This document shows positions 9,146-17,276 of a stretch of DNA of 46,679 nucleotides, one piece after another. The notes under the pieces were generated by a model. The model was not told the origin of the DNA. It saw only the letters and a list, made by a program, of their open reading frames with translations, and searched no databases. The DNA comes from Paenibacillus camerounensis (lineage in GTDB: Bacteria; Bacillota; Bacilli; Paenibacillales; Paenibacillaceae): positions 1 to 46,679 of the forward strand of contig NZ_CCDG010000089.1 of assembly GCF_000723885.1 (NCBI RefSeq). Reading direction: 5' to 3'. Numbering within the stretch: position 1 is the first letter of the stretch; every line of letters begins with the position of its first letter. The position numbers were made by a program, and so were the translations under genes.

Positions 9146-9374
9146 AAGTGTATCCTCCTTATCAAGGGCTCTACAATCTGGTGAATTCCTTTAGCTCCAG
9201 ACCTTCAAGTTCCATTTTGTAGGTAAGCCCTCGTGTTCGTTAGGTTGTTTCGTCATACGGGGAATTCCCATGCCGGACCCTATAATTTGCGGTTTCACAT
9301 GGAATTCTTCGGGTCGTTTCATTTTTTATTGTACGTAAGTAAGGCCCAGAAGGATTCGTTTTTCCGCCATAGGC
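9146..9374. other. Intergenic region between dinB-like gene and riboswitch promoter
   Basis: It holds the ribosome site of the DinB gene and no complete gene. A minus-strand stretch (about 9175-9230) reads as a short coding-like tail (YKMELEGLELKEF then stop), which could be the remnant of a lost gene but is too short to assign. Confidence 0.4.
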
Positions 9375-9403
9375 TTGCTTTCCCCGCAGTTGTTTGCTAA
9401 CAT
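9375..9403 (+). promoter_or_regulatory. Sigma-A promoter of the guanidine exporter operon
   Basis: TTGCTT (9375-9380), a 17-base spacer and TAACAT (9398-9403) make a good vegetative promoter. The predicted start near 9410 falls just ahead of the riboswitch aptamer, the expected arrangement. Confidence 0.6.
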
Positions 9404-9427
9404 ACGATGTAACTTAATCAATTTGGT

Positions 9428-9530
9428 TTTCTAGGGTTCCGCGGCTGCACACGGCCGGACTGGTCCGAGGGAAAACGCACGGATTCCAATCCGTGTCTAC
9501 ACGGAGGGATAAAAGCCCGGGAGGTATCGT
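9428..9530 (+). promoter_or_regulatory. Guanidine-I (ykkC) riboswitch aptamer
   Basis: The conserved blocks of the ykkC/guanidine-I class appear in order: CTAGGGTTCCG (9431-9441), ACTGGTCCGAGGGAAAAC (9459-9476), a stem ACGGATT/AATCCGT, ACACGGAGGGATAAAAG (9499-9515), and CCCGGGAGG. Known members bind guanidinium and switch on exporters and guanidine-degrading enzymes. Here the aptamer precedes a paired SMR exporter, exactly the known target. The 3' part overlaps the terminator stem, so ligand binding should prevent termination. Confidence 0.93.
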
Positions 9531-9559
9531 CAGTAATGACGGTGGCCTTCCGGGCTTTT
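9511..9559 (+). terminator. Riboswitch-controlled attenuator
   Basis: AAAAGCCCGG (9511-9520) can pair with CCGGGCTTTT (9550-9559), and GTC/GAC pairing lies inside; the T-run is at the end of the stem. The left arm is part of the conserved aptamer 3' segment, so aptamer folding and terminator folding exclude each other. Confidence 0.8.
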
Positions 9560-9616
9560 GTGTTGCGTCGGGAAGGCCCGGATTAAGAATCAGCAGCTTA
9601 CTGGAGGAGAAGAGAA

Positions 9617-9973
9617 ATGGGCAAGAGCAGCAAGGCCTGGCTGAAAATAGCGGGAGCAGCCTGCTTCGAGGTTGCATGGGTGATTGGACTGAAGCATGCG
9701 GCAACACCCTGGGAATGGGCGGGGACAGTGCTGGCTATTATTATCAGCTTCTATGTGCTGATCTCAGCCAGCAGCAGGCTCCCTGCGGGCACTGTCTATG
9801 CAGTGTTCGTCGGCCTGGGAACGGCGGGAACGGTCCTGGCGGATATGGTGTGGTTCGGACAGCCGTTCCATACGGGAAAAGTGGCGCTGATCGTACTGCT
9901 GCTTTCGGGTGTAATCGGACTCAAGCTGGCAACCGGGGACGGCGCCAAAAAGCAAACTAAGGAGGTGTCATAG
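9617..9973 (+). CDS. ykkC: SMR guanidinium exporter subunit (YkkC type)
   Basis: This 118-residue small multidrug resistance protein has four hydrophobic helices. The essential membrane Glu is in helix 1 (CFEVAW, Glu18), and a signature GTVYAVFVGLGTAGTV lies in helix 3. The start ATG 9617 follows GGAGGAG. It is followed without a gap by a second SMR gene, the heterodimeric YkkC/YkkD arrangement, and the pair sits under a guanidine-I riboswitch. The inferred role is proton-coupled guanidinium export across the cytoplasmic membrane. The extra soluble C-terminal tail (GDGAKKQTKEVS) is typical of the longer partner. Confidence 0.92.
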   Translation: MGKSSKAWLKIAGAACFEVAWVIGLKHAATPWEWAGTVLAIIISFYVLISASSRLPAGTVYAVFVGLGTAGTVLADMVWFGQPFHTGKVALIVLLLSGVIGLKLATGDGAKKQTKEVS

Positions 9974-10288
9974 ATGGATTGGCTGATGCTGATTGGCGCC
10001 GGGCTTTTTGAGATGCTCGGTGTTGCGATGATGGCCAGGCTGCAGATACGCCGCAACTGGCAGACACTGACTTTGCTGATGGGCGGCTTCGGTGCCAGCT
10101 TTGTACTGTTATCCCTGGCGATGGAGACCCTTTCCATGGGGACAGCTTATGCGGTGTGGACCGGTATCGGTGCTTCCGGCGGAGCGGTCCTCGGCATGCT
10201 GCTGTACGGGGAATCACGGGATCTGCGGCGGATACTGTGTATTGTAATGATCCTCGGTGCTGCGGTCGGCTTGAAGCTGGCGGGCTGA
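9974..10288 (+). CDS. ykkD: SMR guanidinium exporter subunit (YkkD type)
   Basis: This 104-residue partner SMR protein has four helices, Glu13 in helix 1 (GLFEMLG), and GTAYAVWTGIGASGG in helix 3. Its ATG begins one base after the stop of the first subunit and has AAGGAGGT upstream, so the two are co-translated. In paired SMR systems both halves are needed, inserted in opposite orientations. Control by the upstream guanidine-I riboswitch supports guanidinium as substrate rather than general multidrug efflux. Confidence 0.92.
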   Translation: MDWLMLIGAGLFEMLGVAMMARLQIRRNWQTLTLLMGGFGASFVLLSLAMETLSMGTAYAVWTGIGASGGAVLGMLLYGESRDLRRILCIVMILGAAVGLKLAG

Positions 10289-10396
10289 AAGCTGCACTAA
10301 GATGTTAAAGATTTGGACACCTGTACGATGTTTCGATTGAAGCAACATGGTAAGTATAGTAAGTATACAATCCATCTGTTAAGGAGACATCAGCAT

Positions 10397-11260
10397 ATGA
10401 ATAACAGCATTCACAACCGGATTAATCTGCGGGGCGGCGCTTCTGTTCCGAGAATCGGCCAGGGCACCTGGTTTATGGGGGAGGATGCGGCAAGCCGGGC
10501 AGAGGAGATTGCCTCACTGCGCCTTGGTGTTGAGCTCGGCATGAACCTGATCGATACCGCTGAGATGTACGGTGAGGGGCGGGCGGAGGAACTGGTTGGT
10601 GAAGCGATCCGCGGCATCCGTGATGAGGTGTTTCTAGTATCCAAGGTTTACCCGCACAATGCGGGCCAAGGACAGCTGGTCCGCAGCTGTGAGGAGAGCC
10701 TCAAGCGTCTTGGTACAGATCATCTGGACCTGTATCTGCTGCACTGGCGGGGACATGTACCGCTTCAAGAAACCGTTGAAGGAATGCAGGAGCTGGTAGC
10801 AGCAGGGAAAATCAAGCGCTGGGGTGTCTCCAATCTGGATACCGAGGATATGAGAGAGCTGATGGGTATACCCGGCGGAGAGAACTGCGCCGTGAATCAG
10901 GTGCTCTACCATTTGGGCTCCAGAGGCATAGAGCACGAGCTGCTGGCCTGGGAGCGGAGCCACAAGATCCCCGTTATGGCCTATTCTCCGCTCGCCCAGG
11001 CAGGCAGCCTGCGCAGAGGCTTGACTGACAACCCGGCGGTCCGGGATATTGCAGCTAAGCACGGGGTTACTCCGCTGCAGATCCTGCTGGCCTGGAGCAT
11101 CCGTGAGGGGGATGTCATTGCCATCCCGAAGGCAGCCTCGCGCAAGCACGTGACCGAGAACGCTGCGGCTGGCCGGATCCGGTTGAATGAGGCGGAGCTG
11201 CGGCAGCTGGATGAGGCGTTCCCGCAGCCGGCCTGGAGAGTTCCGCTGGATATGATCTGA
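10397..11260 (+). CDS. Aldo/keto reductase
   Basis: The start is ATG 10397, ten bases after AAGGAGA; the frame is open further upstream but that part is not needed. The 287-residue product has the complete aldo/keto reductase tetrad: Asp53 (LIDTAEMYGEG), Tyr58, Lys83 (VSKVYP) and His116 (LLHWRG). The cofactor segment IPKAASRKHVTENAAA binds the NADPH phosphate side. It is a cytosolic NAD(P)H-dependent carbonyl reductase; the physiological substrate cannot be predicted. It lies 108 bases after ykkD and has its own terminator. Whether it is read through from the guanidine operon is unclear. Confidence 0.93.
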   Translation: MNNSIHNRINLRGGASVPRIGQGTWFMGEDAASRAEEIASLRLGVELGMNLIDTAEMYGEGRAEELVGEAIRGIRDEVFLVSKVYPHNAGQGQLVRSCEESLKRLGTDHLDLYLLHWRGHVPLQETVEGMQELVAAGKIKRWGVSNLDTEDMRELMGIPGGENCAVNQVLYHLGSRGIEHELLAWERSHKIPVMAYSPLAQAGSLRRGLTDNPAVRDIAAKHGVTPLQILLAWSIREGDVIAIPKAASRKHVTENAAAGRIRLNEAELRQLDEAFPQPAWRVPLDMI

Positions 11261-11267
11261 TGAATTG

Positions 11268-11297
11268 GCTGTCCGTGATTTCACGGGCAGCTTTTTT
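11268..11297 (+). terminator. Intrinsic terminator after the aldo/keto reductase
   Basis: GCTGTCCGTG (11268-11277) pairs with CACGGGCAGC (11282-11291), with one G-U pair, followed by six T. Confidence 0.88.
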
Positions 11298-11384
11298 AAT
11301 GATTTATGATATTTCCTATCACTATTTTTTCTGTAAGATAGGCCCTAAGGCCCGGTAAAAGCTTATGGCAACAGCTCTTAAATG

Positions 11385-11406
11385 TTGTCAACAACGTTCA
11401 TGACGA
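11385..11406 (+). promoter_or_regulatory. Candidate MtlR operator
   Basis: TTGTCA and TGACGA are separated by ten bases around an AACGTT centre, giving an imperfect dyad of the TTGTCA/TGACAA kind known for mannitol activators in Bacillus and Geobacillus. It lies upstream of mtlA and of the cre-like box, as expected for an activator site. I could not place the -35 and -10 with confidence. Confidence 0.4.
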
Positions 11407-11431
11407 AACCGCATTTTCAATTTGGTGACAA

Positions 11432-11445
11432 AGAAAGCGCTTTGA
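11432..11445 (+). promoter_or_regulatory. cre-like box upstream of mtlA
   Basis: AGAAAGCGCTTTGA contains the perfect AAAGCGCTTT core and matches the cre consensus at all but two outer positions. It is placed about 85 bases upstream of mtlA, consistent with CcpA repression of the mannitol operon. Confidence 0.55.
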
Positions 11446-11529
11446 TTTACGATGTGTGCATAGGGGATGAACTTACAACAAAGCTTAAGTGTAGGGAATC
11501 CCATTCAATTCAATAGGGGGGCATTTTAA

Positions 11530-12990
11530 ATGGCCACATCGGCAACTACGCCTGCAACACAACCTTCATCCGGCGGAGCAAGGGTGAAAGTCCAACAATT
11601 CGGCCGCTTGCTCAGCGGTATGGTTATGCCAAATATCGGTGCTTTTATCGCCTGGGGTTTGATTACAGCATTGTTCATTCCAACAGGCTGGTTTCCAAAT
11701 GCAACTCTTGAAGCACTAGTAGGTCCGATGATTACTTACCTGCTGCCGCTGCTGATCGGTTACACCGGCGGTACAATGGTACACGGCAAACGCGGCGGTG
11801 TTATCGGCGCCGTAGTTACAATGGGGGTTATCGTCGGCTCCTCCATTCCAATGTTCCTCGGAGCCATGCTCGTTGGACCGCTGGCCGGCTGGATTCTGAA
11901 GCAGTTTGACAAAGCGGTTGACGGCAAAATCAAAGCCGGCTTCGAAATGCTTGTTAACAACTTCTCACTCGGTATCATCGGCGGCGGCTTGTCCATTGCT
12001 GCACTGAAGGGGATTGGACCACTGGTAGAAGGTCTGACCAACATTTTGTCCAATGGTGTGCAATTCCTGGTTGATCACAACCTGCTTCCGATTGTTAACA
12101 TCATCATTGAGCCTGCGAAGGTGCTGTTCCTGAACAACGCCATTAACCACGGGGTTATGGGACCGATCGCACTAGAAGAATCACAAAGACTGGGTAAATC
12201 CATTCTGTTCATGCTTGAATCTAACCCGGGACCTGGACTTGGTATTCTGCTGGCTTACTGGCTGGTAGGACGCGGTTCTGCCAAAGCTTCCGCACCTGGT
12301 GCCGTAGTTATCCACTTCCTTGGCGGTATTCATGAAATTTACTTCCCGTACATCCTGATGAACCCGCGTCTGATTCTGGCGGTAATCGGTGGCGGTGTGT
12401 CCGGTACATTCACCTTCCAGATGCTGGGTGCAGGTCTGGTAGCTTCTCCATCACCAGGCAGTATCTTCGCTTACTTCGCTATGACGCCTAAAGGTGGATA
12501 CTTCCCGATGCTTGCCGGTGTAGTTGTAGCAACCGTTGTTTCCTTCGTGCTTGCAGCACTGCTGCTTAAGACTGTGAAGAAAACGGATGAGGAAGATATG
12601 GATCTGGAAGCAGCAGCAGCAAAAATGAAAGACATGAAGACTGCCGGTACTGCAGCTTCCGCAACAGTTGCAACAGCAGCTGCAAATAACGTTGCTGCTA
12701 ATGTCCGTAACAAAGCTGATGTACGCAAAATCGTCTTCGCCTGTGATGCCGGAATGGGCTCCAGCGCAATGGGCGCTTCCGTACTGAGAAAGAAGCTGCA
12801 GAGCGCAGGCGTTAATCTAACGGTAGTCAATTCGGCAGTAAGTGAAATCCCGGCTGATGCTGATATCGTAATTACGCAGAAAACGCTGACCGACCGTGCT
12901 ATAGCAACCAATCCTAATGCAGAGCACATCTCCATCGACAACTTCCTGAAGAGTCCTAAGTACGATGAGCTGGTTGAACGTTTAAAATAA
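11530..12990 (+). CDS. mtlA: Mannitol PTS permease, EIICB
   Basis: This 486-residue protein joins a membrane EIIC domain (about 20-345, with GTMVHGKRGG and the GGIHEIYFPYILMNPRL signature) to a cytosolic EIIB domain (about 398-486). The phosphorylated Cys is in VFACDAGMGSS (Cys405). An Ala-rich linker of about 50 residues joins them. It takes up mannitol and releases mannitol 1-phosphate. EIIA is absent from the chain and is supplied by mtlF downstream. The start ATG 11530 follows AGGGGGG. It is the first gene of an mtlA-mtlR-mtlF-mtlD operon, with a likely operator and cre box upstream. Length and domain order match MtlA of Bacillus. Confidence 0.96.
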   Translation: MATSATTPATQPSSGGARVKVQQFGRLLSGMVMPNIGAFIAWGLITALFIPTGWFPNATLEALVGPMITYLLPLLIGYTGGTMVHGKRGGVIGAVVTMGVIVGSSIPMFLGAMLVGPLAGWILKQFDKAVDGKIKAGFEMLVNNFSLGIIGGGLSIAALKGIGPLVEGLTNILSNGVQFLVDHNLLPIVNIIIEPAKVLFLNNAINHGVMGPIALEESQRLGKSILFMLESNPGPGLGILLAYWLVGRGSAKASAPGAVVIHFLGGIHEIYFPYILMNPRLILAVIGGGVSGTFTFQMLGAGLVASPSPGSIFAYFAMTPKGGYFPMLAGVVVATVVSFVLAALLLKTVKKTDEEDMDLEAAAAKMKDMKTAGTAASATVATAAANNVAANVRNKADVRKIVFACDAGMGSSAMGASVLRKKLQSAGVNLTVVNSAVSEIPADADIVITQKTLTDRAIATNPNAEHISIDNFLKSPKYDELVERLK

Positions 12991-13028
12991 ACGAATACCG
13001 TTTAGATATGACGTATAACGCTAAATAA

Positions 13029-13064
13029 GGAGACGCTGGCCCCCGGGAGCCAGCGTTTGTCTCC
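13029..13064 (+). other. Hairpin between mtlA and mtlR
   Basis: ACGCTGGC (13033-13040) pairs with GCCAGCGT (13049-13056) around CCCCGGGA. The flanking GGAGA/TCTCC can extend the stem across a small bulge. No T-run follows, so it is more likely a partial attenuator or mRNA processing and stability element that lowers mtlR relative to mtlA. Confidence 0.6.
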
Positions 13065-13088
13065 ATTTTAGGGCGGAGGTACACGGTT

Positions 13089-15155
13089 ATGAGGAAGGTT
13101 ACCGCCAGGCAGCGCCAGATTATCTGGCTGCTGCTGGGCGTCAATGAAGAAATCACAGCCGCCGAGATCGCCGAAGGGATCGGGGTAAGCGTAAGAACCG
13201 TTCACCGCGAGATGGAAGACATTGAACACACGCTTGCGGATTTCGGCCTGGATCTCATCCGTAAATCGGGAAAAGGCATACAACTGAGCGGACCGGAAGA
13301 CGGTCTGGCTGAGCTCAGGCTGTTCCTGCGCCAGGAAAAGCCTGCCGAGTATTCCAGCGAAGAACGCAAAATTTACGAGCTGTGTACGCTGCTTGAGGCA
13401 GAAGAGCCGGTGAAGCTGTTCACGCTCGCTCATTGGCTGAAAGTAACTGTAGCAACGGTGAGCTATGATCTGGATGAGCAGGAGCTGTGGGTCCGTAAAT
13501 TCAACCTGCATCTGGTCCGAAGGCGGGGGTACGGTGTAGAGATAACCGGCAGTGAGGCGGATAAGCGCAGGGCAATCGGGCGGCTGGCGGCAGAGCATCT
13601 GGACCTCTCGGATCTGGTAGGGCATACTCCGCAGCTGGCCAGCAGCCCGGTCTACCGGATTCTGCTAATGACCGTCGGAAAGAACAATTTGCTGGAAGTG
13701 GAAAATACACTATGGGATATGGAATGGAAATGGACTGCGGAGCTTCCGGAAATTGTCTACATGGAAATGCTACTGGGGCTTGCTGTTGCGTCAAGACGGA
13801 TTTCTATCGGCCAGGGGATCGGCAACGGCGGTGAGGCCGGCTATCCCCGGATGTCTGATCACCGAAATATTGCCGGAGCAGAGCATTTTGTCAAACGGCT
13901 TGGCCTGGCGCTAGAAGAGGCTATTCCCCGGGCAGAGATTCTGTATATTGCCGGATTATTCGACCGGGCCCAGGAATCATTCTCCTCCGGCGGGATTGCC
14001 TACGGCGATGTAGAGCTGATGGAGGTTGTCTACAGGCTGACCGAGAGTGTGGTCAGGCGGACAGGGCTGCCGTTCCAAAGTGACCGCTCCCTGCGCGAGG
14101 GTCTGCTGGAGCATATGGACCCGGCCTTCAAGCGGCTGCGGGAGGGTACGCGCATCCGTAACCCGCTGCTGGGGCCGATCCGCAGGGATTATGATTATTT
14201 ATTCCAGATTGTCAGGGCTGCTGTGGAGGATCTGCAGCTGGATCTGGATATTCCCGATGAAGAGGTAGGCTTTCTGGTCATGCATTTCGGGGCCTCCATG
14301 GAACGGCTGAACCAGCTGCAGCGCAGTGTACGGGCTATTTTGGTCTGTGCCAGCGGACTCAGCTCCTCACGGCTGCTGGCTACCAGGCTGGCCAAAGAGA
14401 TGCCCCAGATTGAAATACTGGGTAATATATCATGGTACGAAGCCGCCCGCCTGCCGGAGGTTGACTATGATCTGATTATCTCCACTATTGATCTGCCGCT
14501 TGACAAGGAACGCTATATTAAGATCAGTCCGCTGCTTACCGCAGATGAAATGGAGCAGCTGTTAAGCTACATTCAGAATATCACCCTGCGGGAGCGGGAG
14601 AGCGTACCACAGGGAGACAGTGATAAGGGCAGCCGGGATGACAATGCGCTGAACCGGCTGAAGAGCTACAAGGGCATACTGGATGAAACAGTAAGCCTGC
14701 TGGAGCGCTTCCGCTTTTATCCGCTGAATAATGAAGGTATTCCTTTACAGTCTACGATAGCAGCAATGCTTGATTCTCTTAAGGGAACTGGAGTCGTAGG
14801 GGATGCTGATATCCTGCTGGAGCGGCTGCTCGAGCGGGAAAGGATGTCCAGCCAGGTTATTCCGGACACGGGACTTGCGCTTTTTCATACCCGGAGCAGC
14901 CATGTTCTGATGTCGTCTCTTACGCTCTACCGTCTGCAGCATCCTGTTATACTGGAAGGGAATACGGAGGTCAGGGTGATCCTGCTGATGCTTGCTCCCC
15001 GCAAGCTGTCCAAGGAGAGCCTGGAGGTACTTAGCGAGATTAGCGCCATGTTGTTGAATTCGGATCTGGTGAAGCTGCTGGAGGAACGGACAGAGCCGGA
15101 AATCCGGGGCTACTTGTCTTCAGAGCTGCTGCATTTCTTCGAAAATAAAATGTGA
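13089..15155 (+). CDS. mtlR: Mannitol operon activator, PRD/PTS-domain regulator
   Basis: This 688-residue BglG/MtlR-type activator has an N-terminal helix-turn-helix (about 1-60), a second Mga-like HTH (80-170), two PRDs (roughly 185-295 and 305-405), an EIIB-like domain with Cys420 (LVCASGLSSSRL) and an EIIA-like domain with His600 (ALFHTRSSHVLM). PRD2 has His342 (EHMDPAF) and His399 (VMHFGASME), the same positions used in Bacillus MtlR. The known logic is that HPr phosphorylation of PRD2 activates, whereas mannitol-EII phosphorylation of the C-terminal domains inactivates, so mannitol transport turns the operon on. The regulator lies inside its own operon, after a hairpin. Confidence 0.95.
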   Translation: MRKVTARQRQIIWLLLGVNEEITAAEIAEGIGVSVRTVHREMEDIEHTLADFGLDLIRKSGKGIQLSGPEDGLAELRLFLRQEKPAEYSSEERKIYELCTLLEAEEPVKLFTLAHWLKVTVATVSYDLDEQELWVRKFNLHLVRRRGYGVEITGSEADKRRAIGRLAAEHLDLSDLVGHTPQLASSPVYRILLMTVGKNNLLEVENTLWDMEWKWTAELPEIVYMEMLLGLAVASRRISIGQGIGNGGEAGYPRMSDHRNIAGAEHFVKRLGLALEEAIPRAEILYIAGLFDRAQESFSSGGIAYGDVELMEVVYRLTESVVRRTGLPFQSDRSLREGLLEHMDPAFKRLREGTRIRNPLLGPIRRDYDYLFQIVRAAVEDLQLDLDIPDEEVGFLVMHFGASMERLNQLQRSVRAILVCASGLSSSRLLATRLAKEMPQIEILGNISWYEAARLPEVDYDLIISTIDLPLDKERYIKISPLLTADEMEQLLSYIQNITLRERESVPQGDSDKGSRDDNALNRLKSYKGILDETVSLLERFRFYPLNNEGIPLQSTIAAMLDSLKGTGVVGDADILLERLLERERMSSQVIPDTGLALFHTRSSHVLMSSLTLYRLQHPVILEGNTEVRVILLMLAPRKLSKESLEVLSEISAMLLNSDLVKLLEERTEPEIRGYLSSELLHFFENKM

Positions 15156-15171
15156 AGGTGAGAGAAACCAT

Positions 15172-15606
15172 ATGAGTATACTGTCAGAAAACAAGATTAT
15201 TATGAACGGTGCCGCCAAAGACAAATATGAAGCGATCACTATGGCCGGCCAGCTGCTGGTTGATGCAGGACATGTAACAGAGGAGTATGTGCCGAAGATG
15301 CTGGAGCGTGAGGAAGTCGTGTCTACTTACATGGGCGAGGGGCTGGCCATTCCGCACGGTACGAAGGAAGCAAGACCCTTCATCAAATCCACCGGACTGT
15401 CAATAATCCGTTTTCCGGACGGCGTTGACTTCGGCGGGGATGAGCCTGCTTTTGTCGTAATCGGGATTGCTGCTGCAGGCGACGGGCATATGGAAGTGCT
15501 CACGAATGTTGCGATGATCTTCTCCGAGGAAGATGCGATTGAACGGGTGATGAATGCCCCTACACCTGCTGATGTTATTGCGATTTTTGAAGGAGGCCTT
15601 GAATAA
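15172..15606 (+). CDS. mtlF: Mannitol PTS component EIIA
   Basis: This 144-residue cytosolic phosphocarrier is of the mannitol/fructitol EIIA family. The active-site His62 is in GEGLAIPHGTKEA, and VVIGIAAAGDGHMEVL follows as in MtlF. It takes phosphate from HPr and passes it to Cys405 of MtlA. The start ATG 15172 follows AAGGTGA, 16 bases after mtlR, and its stop overlaps the start of mtlD by one base. Confidence 0.96.
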   Translation: MSILSENKIIMNGAAKDKYEAITMAGQLLVDAGHVTEEYVPKMLEREEVVSTYMGEGLAIPHGTKEARPFIKSTGLSIIRFPDGVDFGGDEPAFVVIGIAAAGDGHMEVLTNVAMIFSEEDAIERVMNAPTPADVIAIFEGGLE

Positions 15607-16751
15607 TGAAGGCTGTTCATTTCGGTGCGGGCAATATCGGCAGAGGCTTTATCGGACTTTTGCTCTCGCAGGCCGGCTATGAGGTCTGTTTCGTAGACGT
15701 GAATGAAGCATTTGTATCCCAGCTTAAGGAGCGCGGCGAATATCCGGTGACTCTGGCAAGTGAAGGACAGGAAACGGTTATTGTAAAAAATGTTACTGCG
15801 CTAAGTAGTGTTACACATGCCGATGAAGTAGCAGCTGCCATTGCAGAAGCTGATCTGGTTACGACAGCTGTCGGTGTATCCGTTCTGAAGCATATCGCCG
15901 GCACTGTGGCTGAAGGAATCAAAGGGCGGGTTGCCGTCTCTAATGCCCCGCTGCATGTGATTGCCTGCGAGAACGCCATCGGCGGCAGTGCACAGCTCAA
16001 GGAGCTTGTGTATGCGCAACTGGATGAAGCTTCCCGTGTTAAGGCAGACGTATCGGTTGCCTTCCCTAATGCAGCCGTAGACCGGATTGTACCGCTACAG
16101 CAGCATGAGGACATCCTCAAGGTTGTAGTAGAGCCTTTCTATGAATGGGTGGTAGATGCTTCCCAGATGCTTCCGGGTTATACTCCGGTTGAAGGCGTAC
16201 ATTATGTGGAGAATCTGGAGCCTTATATCGAGCGCAAGCTGTTCACCGTTAATACCGGACACTGCTCCGCCGCCTACCTGGGATTCCTGCGCGGCTACGA
16301 CACCATCCAGCAGGCGATGGCGGATGAGAGCCTGACTGCACTGGTGCGTGAAGTATTGGAAGAGACCGGAGCGGTACTGGAGCAGAAGCACGGTTTTGAC
16401 AGCACAGAGCACAGTAAATATATTGACAAAATCCTGGAGCGCTTCCGTAATCCGGCGCTTACAGATGAGGTGTCTCGTGTGGGACGTTCGCCGGTCCGCA
16501 AGCTGTCTCCGAATGACCGCCTGGTATCGCCAGCCCTTCAGGCCTTTGACCGCGGTCTCAGCTACAAGGCACTGACCCGCTCCATGGCCGGAGCCCTGCT
16601 GTTCCAGGCAGCTGATGATCCGGAGGCTGTAGAGCTTCAAGCTGCTATCGCCGGACTTGGCGTGGAAGCTGCGTTGACCAAGTACACCGGGCTGGCTGCT
16701 GACCATGCCGTACATCAGTCGGTTATGGCAGAATACGCTGCGCTTAAATAA
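15606..16751 (+). CDS. mtlD: Mannitol-1-phosphate 5-dehydrogenase
   Basis: This 381-residue NAD-dependent enzyme oxidises mannitol 1-phosphate to fructose 6-phosphate. The N-terminal dinucleotide fold is FGAGNIGRGFIG (4-15) followed by an acidic residue after the second strand (FVDVN). The substrate domain has FTVNTGHCSAAYLG and RVGRSPVRKL. Start ATG 15606 overlaps the mtlF TAA as TAATG, with GGAGG upstream, showing translational coupling. It completes the pathway from mannitol to glycolysis, and a terminator follows directly. Confidence 0.96.
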   Translation: MKAVHFGAGNIGRGFIGLLLSQAGYEVCFVDVNEAFVSQLKERGEYPVTLASEGQETVIVKNVTALSSVTHADEVAAAIAEADLVTTAVGVSVLKHIAGTVAEGIKGRVAVSNAPLHVIACENAIGGSAQLKELVYAQLDEASRVKADVSVAFPNAAVDRIVPLQQHEDILKVVVEPFYEWVVDASQMLPGYTPVEGVHYVENLEPYIERKLFTVNTGHCSAAYLGFLRGYDTIQQAMADESLTALVREVLEETGAVLEQKHGFDSTEHSKYIDKILERFRNPALTDEVSRVGRSPVRKLSPNDRLVSPALQAFDRGLSYKALTRSMAGALLFQAADDPEAVELQAAIAGLGVEAALTKYTGLAADHAVHQSVMAEYAALK

Positions 16752-16775
16752 TTCCTTTTTCGTCTGTATACAATA

Positions 16776-16819
16776 AGAAAGAGCAAGGCTTTCCGCTGCG
16801 GATAAGCCTTGCTCTTTCT
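16776..16819. terminator. Bidirectional terminator between mtlD and the convergent gene
   Basis: A 16-bp perfect stem, AGAAAGAGCAAGGCTT (16776-16791) with AAGCCTTGCTCTTTCT (16804-16819), encloses a 12-base loop. It abuts the stop codon of the convergent gene at 16820, so it must serve both transcripts. Confidence 0.85.
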
Positions 16820-17251
16820 CTATTTTATCGGTTCCCAGTGACGGAGCTCACCGATTGAATCACGCTCGGACCAATAGCTCCGCAGCTCGATAGCGTCTCT
16901 TTTTACCATAAAACCATAATGCACATCCGGCTCGTTAGCAAACGTTACTTCAATAACATAAGGATTATACGGAGCATAGCCGTCCTCGCGGTGCGGAAGC
17001 GTCTTAAATATCCAGGTCTCCTCAGGGTATTTCTGTTCCAGATACCGGTTCAGCTCAACTGATTTGCGGGATATCTGGGCATCAATATAGGCTGGGCGAT
17101 ACATAAAGAAACCGATGGACAGTAGGACGTATAAGCCTGCTGCAATATAAATCCACTTTCTTCTGGACTTCCGGAACAAGAGAGAGGCAAGCACAATGAC
17201 GAAAAAAAGGATAGTGGCTAGACCATATTCCATTATTTCAGTAGGATGCAT
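16820..17251 (-). CDS. Small membrane protein of unknown function
   Basis: The start is ATG 17251, seven bases after GGGAGG; the frame's earlier TTG lies at that ribosome site and is rejected. The 143-residue product has two membrane helices (about 9-26 and 34-52) and a soluble C-terminal part (HREDGYAPYNPYVIEVTFANEPDVHYGFMVK) that looks like a small beta-rich domain. It loosely recalls DUF3139-type Bacillus proteins, but I am not sure. It is 25 bases downstream of the M42 peptidase gene and probably co-transcribed with it. Confidence 0.8.
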   Translation of the reverse strand: MHPTEIMEYGLATILFFVIVLASLLFRKSRRKWIYIAAGLYVLLSIGFFMYRPAYIDAQISRKSVELNRYLEQKYPEETWIFKTLPHREDGYAPYNPYVIEVTFANEPDVHYGFMVKRDAIELRSYWSERDSIGELRHWEPIK

Positions 17252-17276
17252 GTCTTCTCCTCCCAATTAGTGCAAT

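Noticed and set aside
9175..9230. Remnant of a decayed gene on the minus strand
   Set aside because: The coding-like stretch is under 20 codons between stops and has no recognisable family motif.
16095..16715. 206-codon frame antisense to mtlD
   Set aside because: It is a shadow of mtlD codon bias, with no start signal; mtlD on the other strand is certain. The same holds for the long frames antisense to the GH3 gene, yqeH and the binding proteins.
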